NCBI GenBank assembly: GCA_030152565.1
Contig: JASLJE010000040.1
Span: 1 to 64,000 of the forward strand
Source of the DNA: Peptoniphilaceae bacterium
GTDB taxonomy: Bacteria; Bacillota; Clostridia; Tissierellales; Peptoniphilaceae
Reading direction: 5' to 3'
DNA length: 64,000 nt
Of the stretch, positions 51,881-60,896 are shown piece after piece. How positions within the stretch are numbered: the stretch's first letter is position 1; each line of letters opens with the position of its first letter. Position numbers and translations under genes: made by a program. Under the pieces are notes generated by a model. That model saw only the letters and a program-made list of their open reading frames with translations, was not told where the DNA came from and did no database searches.

Positions 51881-51930
51881 TGTTTCATATGAAACTTTCT
51901 TATATTATATCAAATGTTTCATATGAAACA
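51881..51930. promoter_or_regulatory. pair of parS-like palindromes around the cinA promoter
   Basis: TGTTTCATATGAAAC (51881-51895) and TGTTTCATATGAAACA (51915-51930) lie 34 bp apart, one each side of a minus-strand TATAAT (51909-51904). They equal the Firmicutes parS consensus TGTTTCACGTGAAACA except that the central CG is TA. Candidate ParB sites, or operators for another repressor. Confidence 0.55.
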
Positions 51931-51955
51931 TAAAAAAAGCTGGAAAATCCAGCTT
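51931..51955 (-). terminator. terminator after rsmG
   Basis: AAGCTGG (51938-51944), AAAAT-type loop, CCAGCTT, followed on the minus strand by TTTTTTTA; it ends the rpmH-to-rsmG block and overlaps the rsmG stop. Confidence 0.85.
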
Positions 51956-52661
51956 ATAATGGTTTACTTCTAGGCTTGCCTTGACCTCTAGGGTATTTCT
52001 TATCGGTCCTACTAGTTTTTTGAATAATAACTAGGGATCTGCCTGAGTTTTCTACTGGCAGGTTAAATTCCATAACCTTTACCAGGCGGCCTCCAAGTTT
52101 ATTAATGCTATTTTGAGCTTCCTTAACCTCTTGGTGAGGATCTGGTCCCTTCATAGCTATAAAGTAGCCTCCTACCTTAACAAATGGTAGGCAGTACTCT
52201 GTCAAGGTCCTTAGGTTGGCAACAGCCCTTGATGTAGCAATGTCATAAACTTCCCTATACTCTTTCTTTCTAGAAAGTTCTTCTGCCCTAGCATGGACAG
52301 CTTCCACATCTTCCAGACTTAACTGGTCGATTAATTCATTTAAGAAAGTTATTCTCTTGTTCAGGCTGTCCAATAAGGTAACCTCCAAGGTTTCATTAAA
52401 GATTTTCATAGGAAGACCAGGAAATCCCCCGCCAGTTCCTATATCTATAACCTTCATATAGTCATCAATTAATTCTGAATCAAAAATCATTAGTGAATCT
52501 AAAAAGTGTTTCACGTATACATCTTCATCATCTATTATATTGGTTATGTCTATCTTTTCATTCCATTCCTGTAAAAGTTCCTTATAGTTTTCAAACATCT
52601 CCAGTTCTACACCGGTAAGATTGAAATCTTTTGTCATCATTATATCGTCTAATCTAGTCAT
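51954..52661 (-). CDS. rsmG: 16S rRNA (guanine-527-N7)-methyltransferase
   Basis: 235 aa. [45 protein letters not shown] (SAM loop), [48 protein letters not shown] and FIAMKGP are the RsmG motifs. It methylates G527 in the 530 loop of 16S rRNA. It overlaps the mnmG stop by 8 bp. Its coding sequence includes TGTTTCACGT (52507-52516), a canonical parS half-site followed by non-matching bases. Confidence 0.95.
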   Translation of the reverse strand: MTRLDDIMMTKDFNLTGVELEMFENYKELLQEWNEKIDITNIIDDEDVYVKHFLDSLMIFDSELIDDYMKVIDIGTGGGFPGLPMKIFNETLEVTLLDSLNKRITFLNELIDQLSLEDVEAVHARAEELSRKKEYREVYDIATSRAVANLRTLTEYCLPFVKVGGYFIAMKGPDPHQEVKEAQNSINKLGGRLVKVMEFNLPVENSGRSLVIIQKTSRTDKKYPRGQGKPRSKPL

Positions 52662-54552
52662 TATTTTTCCTTCTCATGGTTTCTAAATGAATTAAGATCA
52701 CATTGATGTCTGCCGGACTAACTCCAGATATACGGGAGGCTTGACCTACAGAATCAGGCTTAATAGCATTTAATTTTTGGATGGCTTCATTTTTCAAGCC
52801 CTTAACTTCCTTATAGTCCTCAATATGGTCCAATCTCTTTCTTTCCAGCTTCTTAAACTGAGCTATTTGCATCTCTTGCTTTTTAATATATCCTTCATAT
52901 TTAATCTGAGTCTCTACTTCCAGGTAAAATTCCCTTGGTATCTCTGGCCTAGCTTCATCTAGGACCACTGTGTTTTCATAGGTCAACTCAGGTCTTCTTA
53001 AAAGTTCATAAAGGCTGGCTCCTGTCCTTAAAGGCGTTGAGCCCAAGTCTTCAAGTATCTTGTTGTTTTCTTCCTTAGGGTTTATAGATATGGACTTTAG
53101 TCTTTCTATTTCAGCCTCTATAACCTGTTTTTTATTAAGCATTAATTGGTATCTATCTTCTTTAACCAAGCCTAAATCATAGCCTTTTTGGGTCAATCTT
53201 AAATCAGCATTGTCCTGTCTAAGAGCCAATCTATACTCAGCCCTGGATGTCATCATCCTATAAGGCTCATCTGTTCCCTTGGTAACCAAGTCATCTATTA
53301 AAACTCCTATATAGGCTTCTGACCTATCTAGGACAAAGGCTTCCTTGCCATCTATATTTAAAACTGCATTAATCCCTGCCATTAGGCCTTGGGCTGCTGC
53401 TTCTTCATAGCCTGATGATCCATTTATTTGTCCAGCAAAGAAAAGATTTTTAATATGGGAACTTTCCAAGTTAGACTTAAGGATGGTAGAGTCTATACAG
53501 TCATACTCTATACCATAGGCAGACCTCATGATTTCAACATCTTCCAAGCCTATTATAGTCTTGTAAAGTTCTTTTTGAACCTCTTCTGGTAGAGTTGAGC
53601 TTACACCTTGAACATACATTTCTTGAGTGTCCAAGCCTTCTGGTTCTATAAAGACTTGATGGGTTCCCCTATCTGGGAATCTTACAATCTTATCTTCTAT
53701 AGAAGGGCAGTATCTAGGGCCCACTCCCTTGACAATACCTGCATACATAGGGCTTCTATGAAGGTTTTCCCTGATTATTTCATGGGTTCTTTCTGTAGTA
53801 CTGGTCAAGTAACAAACTTCTTGATCCATATCAAACTTCTTACCTATATTTAAGAAGGAAAAAGGAGTTATGTGTTCATCTCCTGGTTGTACTTCCATAA
53901 CTTCCAGGTTAAGACTTCTCTTGTGAACCCTGGCTGGTGTACCTGTCTTAAACCTTCTTAGGTCTATTCCATTATCTAGTAGGGTTTGAGAAAATTCTGT
54001 TGATGCCTTCATGCCATGTGGACCTGAAGTATAGCTTAACTCTCCCATTAGTATAAGGCCATTTAGGTAGGTTCCTGTAGCTATAACTACAGCCTCTGCC
54101 TGGTAAATAGCCCCTTGAATTGTCATTACTCCAACAACCTGTCCATCTTCAATAACTAGTTCCTTGGCCTCTGCCTCTACCAAGTAAAGATTTTCTTGGG
54201 CCTCTAGGACCTTTTTCATCTCTGTGTGGTACTTTTTCTTATCAGCCTGTACTCTTAGTGAGTGGATGGCTGGTCCCTTGGATGTATTTAACATTCTGGA
54301 CTGGATAAAGGTCTTATCTATATTTATGGCCATTTCACCACCAAGAGCATCCACTTCTCTTACCAAGTGGCCCTTACCTGTCCCCCCTATATTAGGGTTA
54401 CAAGGTAGGTCTGCTATTGAGTCTAGACTTATGGTCATGATTACTGTTTCTTTTCCCATTCTAGCTGCTGCCAAGGCTGCTTCTATACCAGCATGGCCTG
54501 CACCTATGACAACCACATCTACTTTTCTATCTATATATGATTTAACTTCCAT
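52654..54552 (-). CDS. mnmG: tRNA uridine-5-carboxymethylaminomethyl modification enzyme MnmG
   Basis: 632 aa. N-terminal FAD-binding [60 protein letters not shown] [65 protein letters not shown], and C-terminal [18 protein letters not shown] residues. With MnmE it installs cmnm5 at U34 of tRNAs. Nine bp after mnmE. Confidence 0.97.
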   Translation of the reverse strand: MEVKSYIDRKVDVVVIGAGHAGIEAALAAARMGKETVIMTISLDSIADLPCNPNIGGTGKGHLVREVDALGGEMAINIDKTFIQSRMLNTSKGPAIHSLRVQADKKKYHTEMKKVLEAQENLYLVEAEAKELVIEDGQVVGVMTIQGAIYQAEAVVIATGTYLNGLILMGELSYTSGPHGMKASTEFSQTLLDNGIDLRRFKTGTPARVHKRSLNLEVMEVQPGDEHITPFSFLNIGKKFDMDQEVCYLTSTTERTHEIIRENLHRSPMYAGIVKGVGPRYCPSIEDKIVRFPDRGTHQVFIEPEGLDTQEMYVQGVSSTLPEEVQKELYKTIIGLEDVEIMRSAYGIEYDCIDSTILKSNLESSHIKNLFFAGQINGSSGYEEAAAQGLMAGINAVLNIDGKEAFVLDRSEAYIGVLIDDLVTKGTDEPYRMMTSRAEYRLALRQDNADLRLTQKGYDLGLVKEDRYQLMLNKKQVIEAEIERLKSISINPKEENNKILEDLGSTPLRTGASLYELLRRPELTYENTVVLDEARPEIPREFYLEVETQIKYEGYIKKQEMQIAQFKKLERKRLDHIEDYKEVKGLKNEAIQKLNAIKPDSVGQASRISGVSPADINVILIHLETMRRKNND

Positions 54553-54561
54553 GATTCTCCT

Positions 54562-55935
54562 TTACTTACCTATACAAAAATCTTTAAATATTTTATCTAA
54601 AACATCATCTTCTATTGTTTCCCCTGTTATCTCTCCTAAAAGAGTATAAGCGTTTCTAAGGTCTATTTCAATAGCATCTAAAGGATAGCCATTTCTAACA
54701 TCCTCTATGGATTCCTTTAGGGAATCATAGGCCTGTTCTAAGATGTGCTTATGTCTTAGGTTGGTTATAATAGTGTCGTCAGTTATATTTATTTCTCCGT
54801 CAAAGAACATGTCCATGATAGACTCTTCTAGTTCTTCTATACCCTTTCTGTCCTTGATGGACATATCAATCACCTTTACTTGGTCAAACCTCTCTAAGAG
54901 ATCCTTCTTGTCAGCCCTGGCCCCTAGGTCGTGTTTGTTTAAAAGGATAATTGACTTTCTATCCCTGATTAAGGACATGATTTTTTCATCTTCCTCATCA
55001 AATTCTCTAGACACATCAAAGATGGCAATAATAAGGTCTGCATCATCTATAAGCTCTATACTCTTGTTTACTCCAATAGACTCTACCAGGTCTTGAGTCT
55101 CTCTAATACCTGCTGTATCAGTGATCTTTAGAGATACTCCACCTAAGTCTAAATACTCTTCTATAGTGTCTCTAGTCGTTCCTGGCACATCAGTTACAAT
55201 TGCTCTATTTTCCTTAAGTAGGGCATTTAAAAGAGATGATTTACCCACATTAGGTTTACCAACAATAACTGTGTTTATACCTTCCTTTAGGATCCTCCCC
55301 TTATTAGATGAGTTAATCATCTTATAAAGTCTACTTAAAACTTCATCCCCAGTTTCTAGTAGGGGCTCAACTGGAAGTTCATTTTGCATGTCTTCCATAA
55401 AGTTAATAGAGTACTCAACTCTAGCTAACATATCAAGAATCATATCCTTTAATTCCTTGACTTCTGATCCAAGGTTTCCCTCTAACTGGTTAAGAGATGC
55501 CTCATAGGACTTGTCTGTCTTGGCATGGATTAAATCTATAACAGATTCAGCCTGGGATAGATCCAACCTACCATTTAGAAAGGCCCTCTTGGTAAACTCT
55601 CCCCTGTCAGCAACCATGGCCCCCTTCTTTAAAAGAACATTAAAGACCTTCTTAACTGCTATGGTTCCACCGTGGCAATAAATCTCTACCATGTCTTCTC
55701 TTGTATAGGTCCTAGGTCCCTTCATAAAGGCTATAAGGACTTCGTCTAACATTAAATCATCGTCGTAAACGAAACCATACTGTAGGTATCTATTCTTAAC
55801 TTCTTCTATCTTTTCCTTCTTAAAGTTTCTAAAAACTTCCTTGGCTATATCGTGGGACTTGGGTCCCGTCATCCTAACTATACCTATGCCGGCTTCACCT
55901 ATAGCCGTTGATATAGCTGCAACTGTTGTTTCCAT
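54562..55935 (-). CDS. mnmE: tRNA modification GTPase MnmE
   Basis: 457 aa. N-terminal tetrahydrofolate domain (TTVAAISTAIGEAGIGIVRMTG), a helical domain with FLNGRLDLSQAESVIDLI, a G domain with P-loop GKPNVGKSSLLN, TTRD, DTAG, NKHD, and the C-terminal FCIGK with the conserved cysteine. Acts with MnmG in the cytoplasm. Its leader holds an 8-bp inverted repeat (55959-55982), and the strong jag terminator precedes it, so a promoter of its own is likely. Confidence 0.97.
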   Translation of the reverse strand: METTVAAISTAIGEAGIGIVRMTGPKSHDIAKEVFRNFKKEKIEEVKNRYLQYGFVYDDDLMLDEVLIAFMKGPRTYTREDMVEIYCHGGTIAVKKVFNVLLKKGAMVADRGEFTKRAFLNGRLDLSQAESVIDLIHAKTDKSYEASLNQLEGNLGSEVKELKDMILDMLARVEYSINFMEDMQNELPVEPLLETGDEVLSRLYKMINSSNKGRILKEGINTVIVGKPNVGKSSLLNALLKENRAIVTDVPGTTRDTIEEYLDLGGVSLKITDTAGIRETQDLVESIGVNKSIELIDDADLIIAIFDVSREFDEEDEKIMSLIRDRKSIILLNKHDLGARADKKDLLERFDQVKVIDMSIKDRKGIEELEESIMDMFFDGEINITDDTIITNLRHKHILEQAYDSLKESIEDVRNGYPLDAIEIDLRNAYTLLGEITGETIEDDVLDKIFKDFCIGK

Positions 55936-56011
55936 TTTTCACCTCTTTATATATATCTGTAAAGACTTATAAAGGTCTTTACTCAAACTTTGTATACTTT
56001 TATTTATATTA

Positions 56012-56037
56012 AAACTCCCCTAAAACTAGGGGAGTTT
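56012..56037 (-). terminator. terminator after jag
   Basis: AAACTCCCCTA (56012-56022), loop AAAC, TAGGGGAGTTT (56027-56037); the minus-strand T-tract is TTTTAATA. It may be partial, since mnmE follows 76 bp after it. Confidence 0.75.
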
Positions 56038-56038
56038 A

Positions 56039-56878
56039 TTAACCTTTATATTTAATAATTACTTTTCTATTCGGAAACTTACCTTGCGATACTGTTTCCA
56101 CTTCCTTGTAATCTTGTAGGACAAAGTGAACTATTCTTCTCTCATAGGAGTTCATAGGTTCCATGCCCATAGACTTTTTATGCTTGATAACCTTATAGGC
56201 TGTCTTTCTAGCATTGTTCTCTATAGACTCTTTTCTCCTGCCTCTGTAGTCTGCCACATCCAAGGTTACTCTAACATATTCCTTGGAGTACTTATTAGCT
56301 ATTATACTAATAATGTATTGTAGGGCATCTAGGGTTTCACCCTTTCTACCAATTACAATGCCTGTATCAGATTCTGATATATCATAAAGTTCAGCTTCTA
56401 TATTGTCCTTGTCTTCGGTTACTCTAACCTTGGCAACAATATGCATGTCCTTTATAATACTTTCTAATCTATCCTTAACAATATCAACCAAGTCCTCTTC
56501 GGCCTTGTCTTCTAATACTGTTTCTTCCTTTTTTACTATTTCTATTGGTTCTTCTTTAGTTTCTATTACTTCTTTAACGACTTTTTTGTCTTTTTTGACA
56601 TCTTTCTTTTCTACTCTTTCAACTACTTCTTCTGGTTTAATGGAGTTATCAGTCTCTTCTTTAGTTTCTTCCCCATAAATATTGTGTATATCTATTGTGA
56701 AGTCTTCTTTTTCTGTGATCTTTACCATGGCATCTTTCGCCCCAAAAATTCCAAATACACCGGATTTTGGTTCTTCTAAAATTTCAATGTCACAGTCACC
56801 TTCAGATAAGTTTAACTCCATTAGACCTAATCTAATGGCTTCATCTATAGTTTTAGCCGTTTTAATAACAGACTTCAT
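56039..56878 (-). CDS. jag: RNA-binding protein Jag/KhpB (EloR)
   Basis: 279 aa. A Jag-N domain (KTAKTIDEAIRLGLMELNL...KSGVFGIFGAKDAMV, 1-55), an acidic/Lys linker (about 60-130, many VEKKDVKKDKK repeats), a KH domain with VIGRKGETLDALQYIISIIANK, and an R3H domain (MNSYERRIVH) are present. In streptococci EloR/KhpB with KhpA controls cell elongation. Between yidC and mnmE, its usual place. Confidence 0.93.
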   Translation of the reverse strand: MKSVIKTAKTIDEAIRLGLMELNLSEGDCDIEILEEPKSGVFGIFGAKDAMVKITEKEDFTIDIHNIYGEETKEETDNSIKPEEVVERVEKKDVKKDKKVVKEVIETKEEPIEIVKKEETVLEDKAEEDLVDIVKDRLESIIKDMHIVAKVRVTEDKDNIEAELYDISESDTGIVIGRKGETLDALQYIISIIANKYSKEYVRVTLDVADYRGRRKESIENNARKTAYKVIKHKKSMGMEPMNSYERRIVHFVLQDYKEVETVSQGKFPNRKVIIKYKG

Positions 56879-56898
56879 TATTACTCCTTAAACTATTC

Positions 56899-57603
56899 TT
56901 ATTTATTTCGACCAACCAATCTGGTTGTTCCCTTAAATAATATCTCTATAATATTTCCTGCAACCCAATATAAAACCAAACCTGCTGGCATAGTTCTAAA
57001 CACAAAGAAGAACATTATTGGCATACCATACATCATCATCTTTTGAGTTTGTTCTGCCTGTGGTGACTCTGCACCTGTGCTTACTTGTGATAAGAATGAA
57101 ACTGCCACTTGGGTTAATGAGTTTAATAAAGCTAGTACGAAACCAGTTGGGTCCGCTGTAGATAAATCATTTATCCAAAAGAAATTTCTTCTAATTTTTT
57201 CTATATCTGCTGGATTATCAAATAGGTATTTACCTGGCTCTCTGACAACTGCAAATAACGCTATAACAATTACTAACTGTAATACCATCATTAGGCATCC
57301 TGAGCAACCAGCTGCAGTAGCATTATTTTCTTTTTGGAACTCTTGTATTTTTTGATTTAAAATCTGTTGATCATATCCATATTTCTTTTTTAACTCTTCA
57401 ATTTGTGGTTGAAGCTCTTGCGTCTTTTTTTGAGCCTTAGTTGACTGTAAGGTCAAAGGAATAGTTATCAACTTGTATATTACTGCCATTATTAAAAGGG
57501 CAATAGCATAGTAGGATATATTCGCTGGCTCAGCGCCTATATTAACTAGGGATTCGTAAATAAACTTAAATACCTTCCCTAATAAATTGGATAATGCTTG
57601 CAA
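56899..57603 (-). CDS. yidC: membrane protein insertase YidC
   Basis: 234 aa, TTG start at 57603 behind AGGAGGT. Short Gram-positive form without a lipobox. Membrane helices at about 27-47 (YYAIALLIMAVIYKLITIPL), 98-118, 150-170 and 192-215, a cytoplasmic hairpin with KKTQELQPQIEELKKKYG, and the conserved hydrophilic-groove arginine probably Arg in the first helix/hairpin region. Inserts proteins with or without Sec. Downstream of yidD. Confidence 0.93.
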   Translation of the reverse strand: MQALSNLLGKVFKFIYESLVNIGAEPANISYYAIALLIMAVIYKLITIPLTLQSTKAQKKTQELQPQIEELKKKYGYDQQILNQKIQEFQKENNATAAGCSGCLMMVLQLVIVIALFAVVREPGKYLFDNPADIEKIRRNFFWINDLSTADPTGFVLALLNSLTQVAVSFLSQVSTGAESPQAEQTQKMMMYGMPIMFFFVFRTMPAGLVLYWVAGNIIEILFKGTTRLVGRNK

Positions 57604-57613
57604 TTCTTACCTC

Positions 57614-57826
57614 CTATTTTAAAGGGTCGTATCCGCCCTTGTTAAAAGGATTACACCTAAGGATTCTCCAAATAGTTAATAGGGTAGCCTTAAAAACATT
57701 GTGTTTTTCATAGGCTTCTATTGCATAATTTGAACATGTAGGAGTAAACCTACATTTATTCTGTCCAAGAAGGGGAGAGATATATTTTTGGTATGCCCTT
57801 ATAAAGAAGATTGGAATTTTTTTCAT
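57614..57826 (-). CDS. yidD: membrane protein insertion efficiency factor YidD
   Basis: 70 aa: [62 protein letters not shown]. The three conserved cysteines (C-R-F-x-P-x-C-S and RC-P/N) are the DUF37 signature. A small amphipathic membrane-associated helper of YidC. It overlaps the rnpA stop by 4 bp. Confidence 0.96.
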   Translation of the reverse strand: MKKIPIFFIRAYQKYISPLLGQNKCRFTPTCSNYAIEAYEKHNVFKATLLTIWRILRCNPFNKGGYDPLK

Positions 57827-58164
57827 TTCTTCTTCCTCTTCTTTGATACGGATATACAGTGCAAAAATGTTTTCTCCAACTCTTGGTAGTCAAGATCTAC
57901 AGTGCTATTTTTTGGAATAATCACATAGTCTTTTCCTTTTTCAAATAAATTAATATTTAATCTGATGATCTCCTTAAGCCTTCTTCTAGTCCTATTTCTT
58001 TTATTGGCCTTTCCATACTTTTTTGAGATGGAAAAACCAAATCTAGAATGATCTAGACCATTGTCCACTACAAGTATCTTAAAGTCTCTGTTATAGAATC
58101 TCTTACCTTTCTGGTAGACCCTTGTAAATTCTTGACTCTTTCTTAACCTTTGTTTCTTTTCCAT
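57823..58164 (-). CDS. rnpA: ribonuclease P protein component
   Basis: 113 aa. [58 protein letters not shown] (the RNR motif) and a C-terminal acidic/strand part. Binds RNase P RNA for 5' maturation of tRNA. Follows rpmH after an attenuator-like hairpin. Confidence 0.95.
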   Translation of the reverse strand: MEKKQRLRKSQEFTRVYQKGKRFYNRDFKILVVDNGLDHSRFGFSISKKYGKANKRNRTRRRLKEIIRLNINLFEKGKDYVIIPKNSTVDLDYQELEKTFLHCISVSKKRKKK

Positions 58165-58174
58165 AAAGTATCCT

Positions 58175-58207
58175 AAAAAAAATATGACCTATGAAGATTG
58201 CTCATAG
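58175..58207 (-). terminator. attenuator-like terminator between rpmH and rnpA
   Basis: CTATGA (58189-58194), 7-nt loop, TCATAG (58202-58207), then on the minus strand T8. It would let rpmH be made in excess over rnpA. Confidence 0.68.
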
Positions 58208-58209
58208 AT

Positions 58210-58344
58210 CTAAGCTGATAGTTTTTTTCTACCTTTTTGTCTTCTAGCTTTTAAAACTCTTCTTCCGCCTGGTGACGCCATTCTTTGTCTAAAGCCATGT
58301 TTCTTAGCTCTTCTTCTTCTGTTTGGTTGAAATGTTCTTTTCAT
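58210..58344 (-). CDS. rpmH: 50S ribosomal protein L34
   Basis: 44 aa on the minus strand, beginning [18 protein letters not shown] and ending [13 protein letters not shown]; the whole L34 pattern ([14 protein letters not shown]) is visible. The ATG at 58344 is chosen over one two codons upstream because GGAGGG then has normal spacing and the protein matches L34 exactly. First gene of the rpmH-rnpA-yidD-yidC-jag block, driven by a perfect consensus promoter. Confidence 0.97.
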   Translation of the reverse strand: MKRTFQPNRRRRAKKHGFRQRMASPGGRRVLKARRQKGRKKLSA

Positions 58345-58388
58345 CTTCATCCCTCCTTGCTTATATTTTAAATAAAATTCTAACATAC

Positions 58389-58417
58389 ATTATAATTTTT
58401 AAGTGAGTAATTGTCAA
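58389..58417 (-). promoter_or_regulatory. perfect consensus promoter of rpmH
   Basis: Minus strand TTGACA (58417-58412), 17 bp, TATAAT (58394-58389), both hexamers exact. Confidence 0.9.
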
Positions 58418-58499
58418 GTTTAGACCGACAAGAAATTACTTAATAATTGAAGGGGCCTTTATGTTATTATTAAGTTACTATATTAATTCGGAGGTGTAC

Positions 58500-59762
58500 A
58501 TGAAACTAAATTACAAAAGAACCTTTTTCATAGGCCTTGCCTTCCTGTCTATATCGGCATTTTGGCAGCTTTATGACAACCTGATCCCCCTGATGTTATC
58601 CAACACTTTTAGTTTGAGTGAAACTAAAACTGGAATGATTATGGCGGCGGATAATGTTTTAGCACTTTTCTTACTTCCACTTTTTGGAAGTATTTCAGAT
58701 AGGACTGAAACAAAGATTGGAAAGAGAAAACCATTTATTTTAACGGGAACCCTAATTACAGTTATAGCCATGGTATTTATACCCCATGCCAATAACTTGG
58801 TTAATTTCCCAATGTTCATTGCAGCCCTTACAATCGTCCTACTGTCCATGAGTACCTATAGGGCACCAACTGTTGCCTTGATGCCAGATCTTACCCCTAA
58901 GCCCCTAAGGAGCAAGGCTAATGCGGTAATAAATCTAATGGGAGCTGTCGGAGGAACATTTTCTTTATTGGCAATATTTTATCTAGTTCCTAAAACAGAC
59001 AATCCTAACTACATGATGGTCTTTGTCAGCATAGCCCTAGTTATGTTCTTCTCAGTTCTACTTATGAGCTTGACCATAGACGAAAACAAGATAAAGGCTG
59101 AGGTCCACATAGAAAAAGGTGATGAGGACTTAGTTGATACCAAGGGACACATGCCCAAGGATGTAAAGAGGAGCCTTTACTTTATCCTGGCTTCCATCTT
59201 CTTGTGGTTTACTGCCTACAATGCGGTTACAACAGCCTTTTCCAGATATGCTATAAAAGTTTGGGGATTAACAGGCGGAGGTTTTGCCAAGGCTATCCTG
59301 GTTGCAACAATAGCGGCCATAATATCCTTTATACCCGTTGGTTTCTTATCTACCAAATTAGGCAGGAAAAAAACTGTTCTCATGGGAATCACCCTAGTAA
59401 CCCTATCCTACCTGGCTGGAGTTTTCTTCAAGGAATATTCTCCTTTTATCAACCTGGTATTTGGAGTTATGGGTATAGGTTGGGCCATGATCAACGTAAA
59501 CTCCTATCCTATGGTAGTTGAGATGAGTAAGAGTGGAGATATAGGTAAGTATACTGGACTATACTACACATTTTCCATGGCAGCCCAAATATTTACCCCC
59601 GTATTTTCAGGTTTTCTACTGGAGAATGTAGGCTACCAAATCCTATTTCCTTATGCCCTTATCTTCTCTATAGCTTCCTTTATAACCATGTCTATGGTTA
59701 AACACGGAGATAGTAAACCTGAGAAAAAAGACAAGTTAGAATCTTTTGATGTAGAGGTGTAA
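58500..59762 (+). CDS. MFS transporter (SLC45/sugar-like)
   Basis: 420 aa from the ATG at 58500 behind GGAGG; an in-frame ATG 13 codons earlier lacks a ribosome site. About 12 membrane segments in two halves; GSISDRTETKIGKRKPFIL (the MFS loop-2 motif G-x3-D-R/K) near residue 68 and GFLSTKLGRKKTVLMG (its second-half copy). TYRAPTVALMPDLTPKPLRSKANAVINLMG resembles SLC45/GPH-type sugar carriers. Substrate unknown. Two bp before the GDPD gene, so one operon; the pair lies between rpmH and dnaA, where most Firmicutes have nothing. Confidence 0.85.
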   Translation: MKLNYKRTFFIGLAFLSISAFWQLYDNLIPLMLSNTFSLSETKTGMIMAADNVLALFLLPLFGSISDRTETKIGKRKPFILTGTLITVIAMVFIPHANNLVNFPMFIAALTIVLLSMSTYRAPTVALMPDLTPKPLRSKANAVINLMGAVGGTFSLLAIFYLVPKTDNPNYMMVFVSIALVMFFSVLLMSLTIDENKIKAEVHIEKGDEDLVDTKGHMPKDVKRSLYFILASIFLWFTAYNAVTTAFSRYAIKVWGLTGGGFAKAILVATIAAIISFIPVGFLSTKLGRKKTVLMGITLVTLSYLAGVFFKEYSPFINLVFGVMGIGWAMINVNSYPMVVEMSKSGDIGKYTGLYYTFSMAAQIFTPVFSGFLLENVGYQILFPYALIFSIASFITMSMVKHGDSKPEKKDKLESFDVEV

Positions 59763-59763
59763 A

Positions 59764-60576
59764 ATGAAAATTTTTCTTGTATTGTTAGTTCTAGTACTAG
59801 TCTACTTTATACTAATTATACCTAATAAGAACGGCAGAGAAAGAATGAAGGACTTTGCCAATTGGAACTATGCCCACAGGGGCTTTCACGACAATGGTGG
59901 AGAGGCTGTAGAAAACAGCCTGCCTGCCATTAAATATGCAGTCGATAATAATTATGGTATAGAATTTGACGTCCAAGTTACCAAGGATGGTATACCAGTT
60001 GTCTTTCACGATGACAATATGAAAAGGGTAGTTGGCCTAGATGCAGCCATCAAGGACTTTAACTATGAAGAGCTAAAGGAATTTAAGCTTCTAAATAGCC
60101 AAGAAACTATACCAAAACTAGAAGATGTCTTAAAGCTAGTTGATGGTAAGGTGCCCTTAATAATAGAGTACAAACTATCATCAGGAACAGACACTAGCAT
60201 ATGCAATCAGGTAGATCCATACTTAAGAGCCTACAAGGGGCTCTACTGTATAGAATCCTTTAATCCTATGGTGGTCAAGTGGTATAGGAAAAACAGGCCA
60301 GAGGTGGCCAGGGGCCAATTATCCCTTAACTACAGGAAAAGTGGCTTTGATTCCATAAAGTACTTTCCACTTACAGCCCTTTTATTTAACTTTAGGACCA
60401 GGCCAGACTTTATAGCCTTTAATTATAAGGACAAGGACAACCTTTCCTTAAAAATATTAAAATCTATTTACAATTTACCCCTGGTAGCCTATACTATAAA
60501 ATCTCAAAAGGATTATGATAATAACGATGATTTCTTTGATTTACTCATATTCGAAGGTTTTCATCCCAAAAACTAA
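59764..60576 (+). CDS. membrane-anchored glycerophosphodiester phosphodiesterase
   Basis: 270 aa. One N-terminal hydrophobic helix (FLVLLVLVLVYFILII, uncleaved anchor), then the GDPD TIM barrel: AHRGFHDNGGEAVENSLPAIKYAVD (the catalytic His-Arg and Glu-Asn), GIEFDVQVTKDGIPVVFHDD (metal Glu and second catalytic His), VPLIIEYKL and CIESFNPMVVKWYRKNRP. It splits glycerophosphodiesters, including products of lipid or teichoic-acid turnover, into glycerol-3-phosphate and an alcohol. Cotranscribed with the MFS gene and ended by the hairpin at 60575-60594. Confidence 0.9.
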   Translation: MKIFLVLLVLVLVYFILIIPNKNGRERMKDFANWNYAHRGFHDNGGEAVENSLPAIKYAVDNNYGIEFDVQVTKDGIPVVFHDDNMKRVVGLDAAIKDFNYEELKEFKLLNSQETIPKLEDVLKLVDGKVPLIIEYKLSSGTDTSICNQVDPYLRAYKGLYCIESFNPMVVKWYRKNRPEVARGQLSLNYRKSGFDSIKYFPLTALLFNFRTRPDFIAFNYKDKDNLSLKILKSIYNLPLVAYTIKSQKDYDNNDDFFDLLIFEGFHPKN

Positions 60577-60600
60577 GCTTTCTTGCGAAAGCTTTTTTTA
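60575..60600 (+). terminator. terminator before oriC
   Basis: AAGCTTTC (60575-60582), loop TTGC, GAAAGCTT (60587-60594), then TTTTT. It shields oriC/dnaA from MFS-GDPD transcription. Confidence 0.85.
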
Positions 60601-60896
60601 GTCCACATTTGTGGATAACTTGTAATTTAGGCCTCTACTTGTTATAATCTTCATATTAAGAGCACATATAGAAAGAGATATCCACAAACTTATCCACATT
60701 TGTGGATTTATTGTGGATAAAATTTAGCTTTTAGCTTCTATTCATTGTAAAATACTAGTTTCTCTATCCACTTTAAAACTATACCATAACTTATATAGTC
60801 TTGTGGATAAGTCAGTTCTATTTTTTATAAACTAGTTATTATCAACTGTTCTAGCATTTTATATTGTGGACATCTATGTGGATAAGTGGAGGAATT
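60601..60896. other. oriC part 1: DnaA-box array upstream of dnaA
   Basis: Exact boxes (TTATCCACA or its complement) at 60610-60618, 60690-60698, 60712-60720, 60802-60810 and 60877-60885. One-mismatch boxes at 60678-60686 and 60701-60709, and weaker ones at 60764-60772 and 60865-60873. Box orientation is mixed. The last exact box is 11 bp before the dnaA ATG, allowing autoregulation. Confidence 0.9.
60620..60648 (+). promoter_or_regulatory. promoter of dnaA
   Basis: TTGTAA (60620-60625), 17 bp, TATAAT (60643-60648), flanked by DnaA boxes; it predicts a leader of about 240 nt through the box array. Confidence 0.6.

Noticed and set aside
52507..52522. parS site within rsmG
   Set aside because: Only the left half (TGTTTCACGT) matches; the right half fits at one of six positions, and the codons encode a normal RsmG segment.
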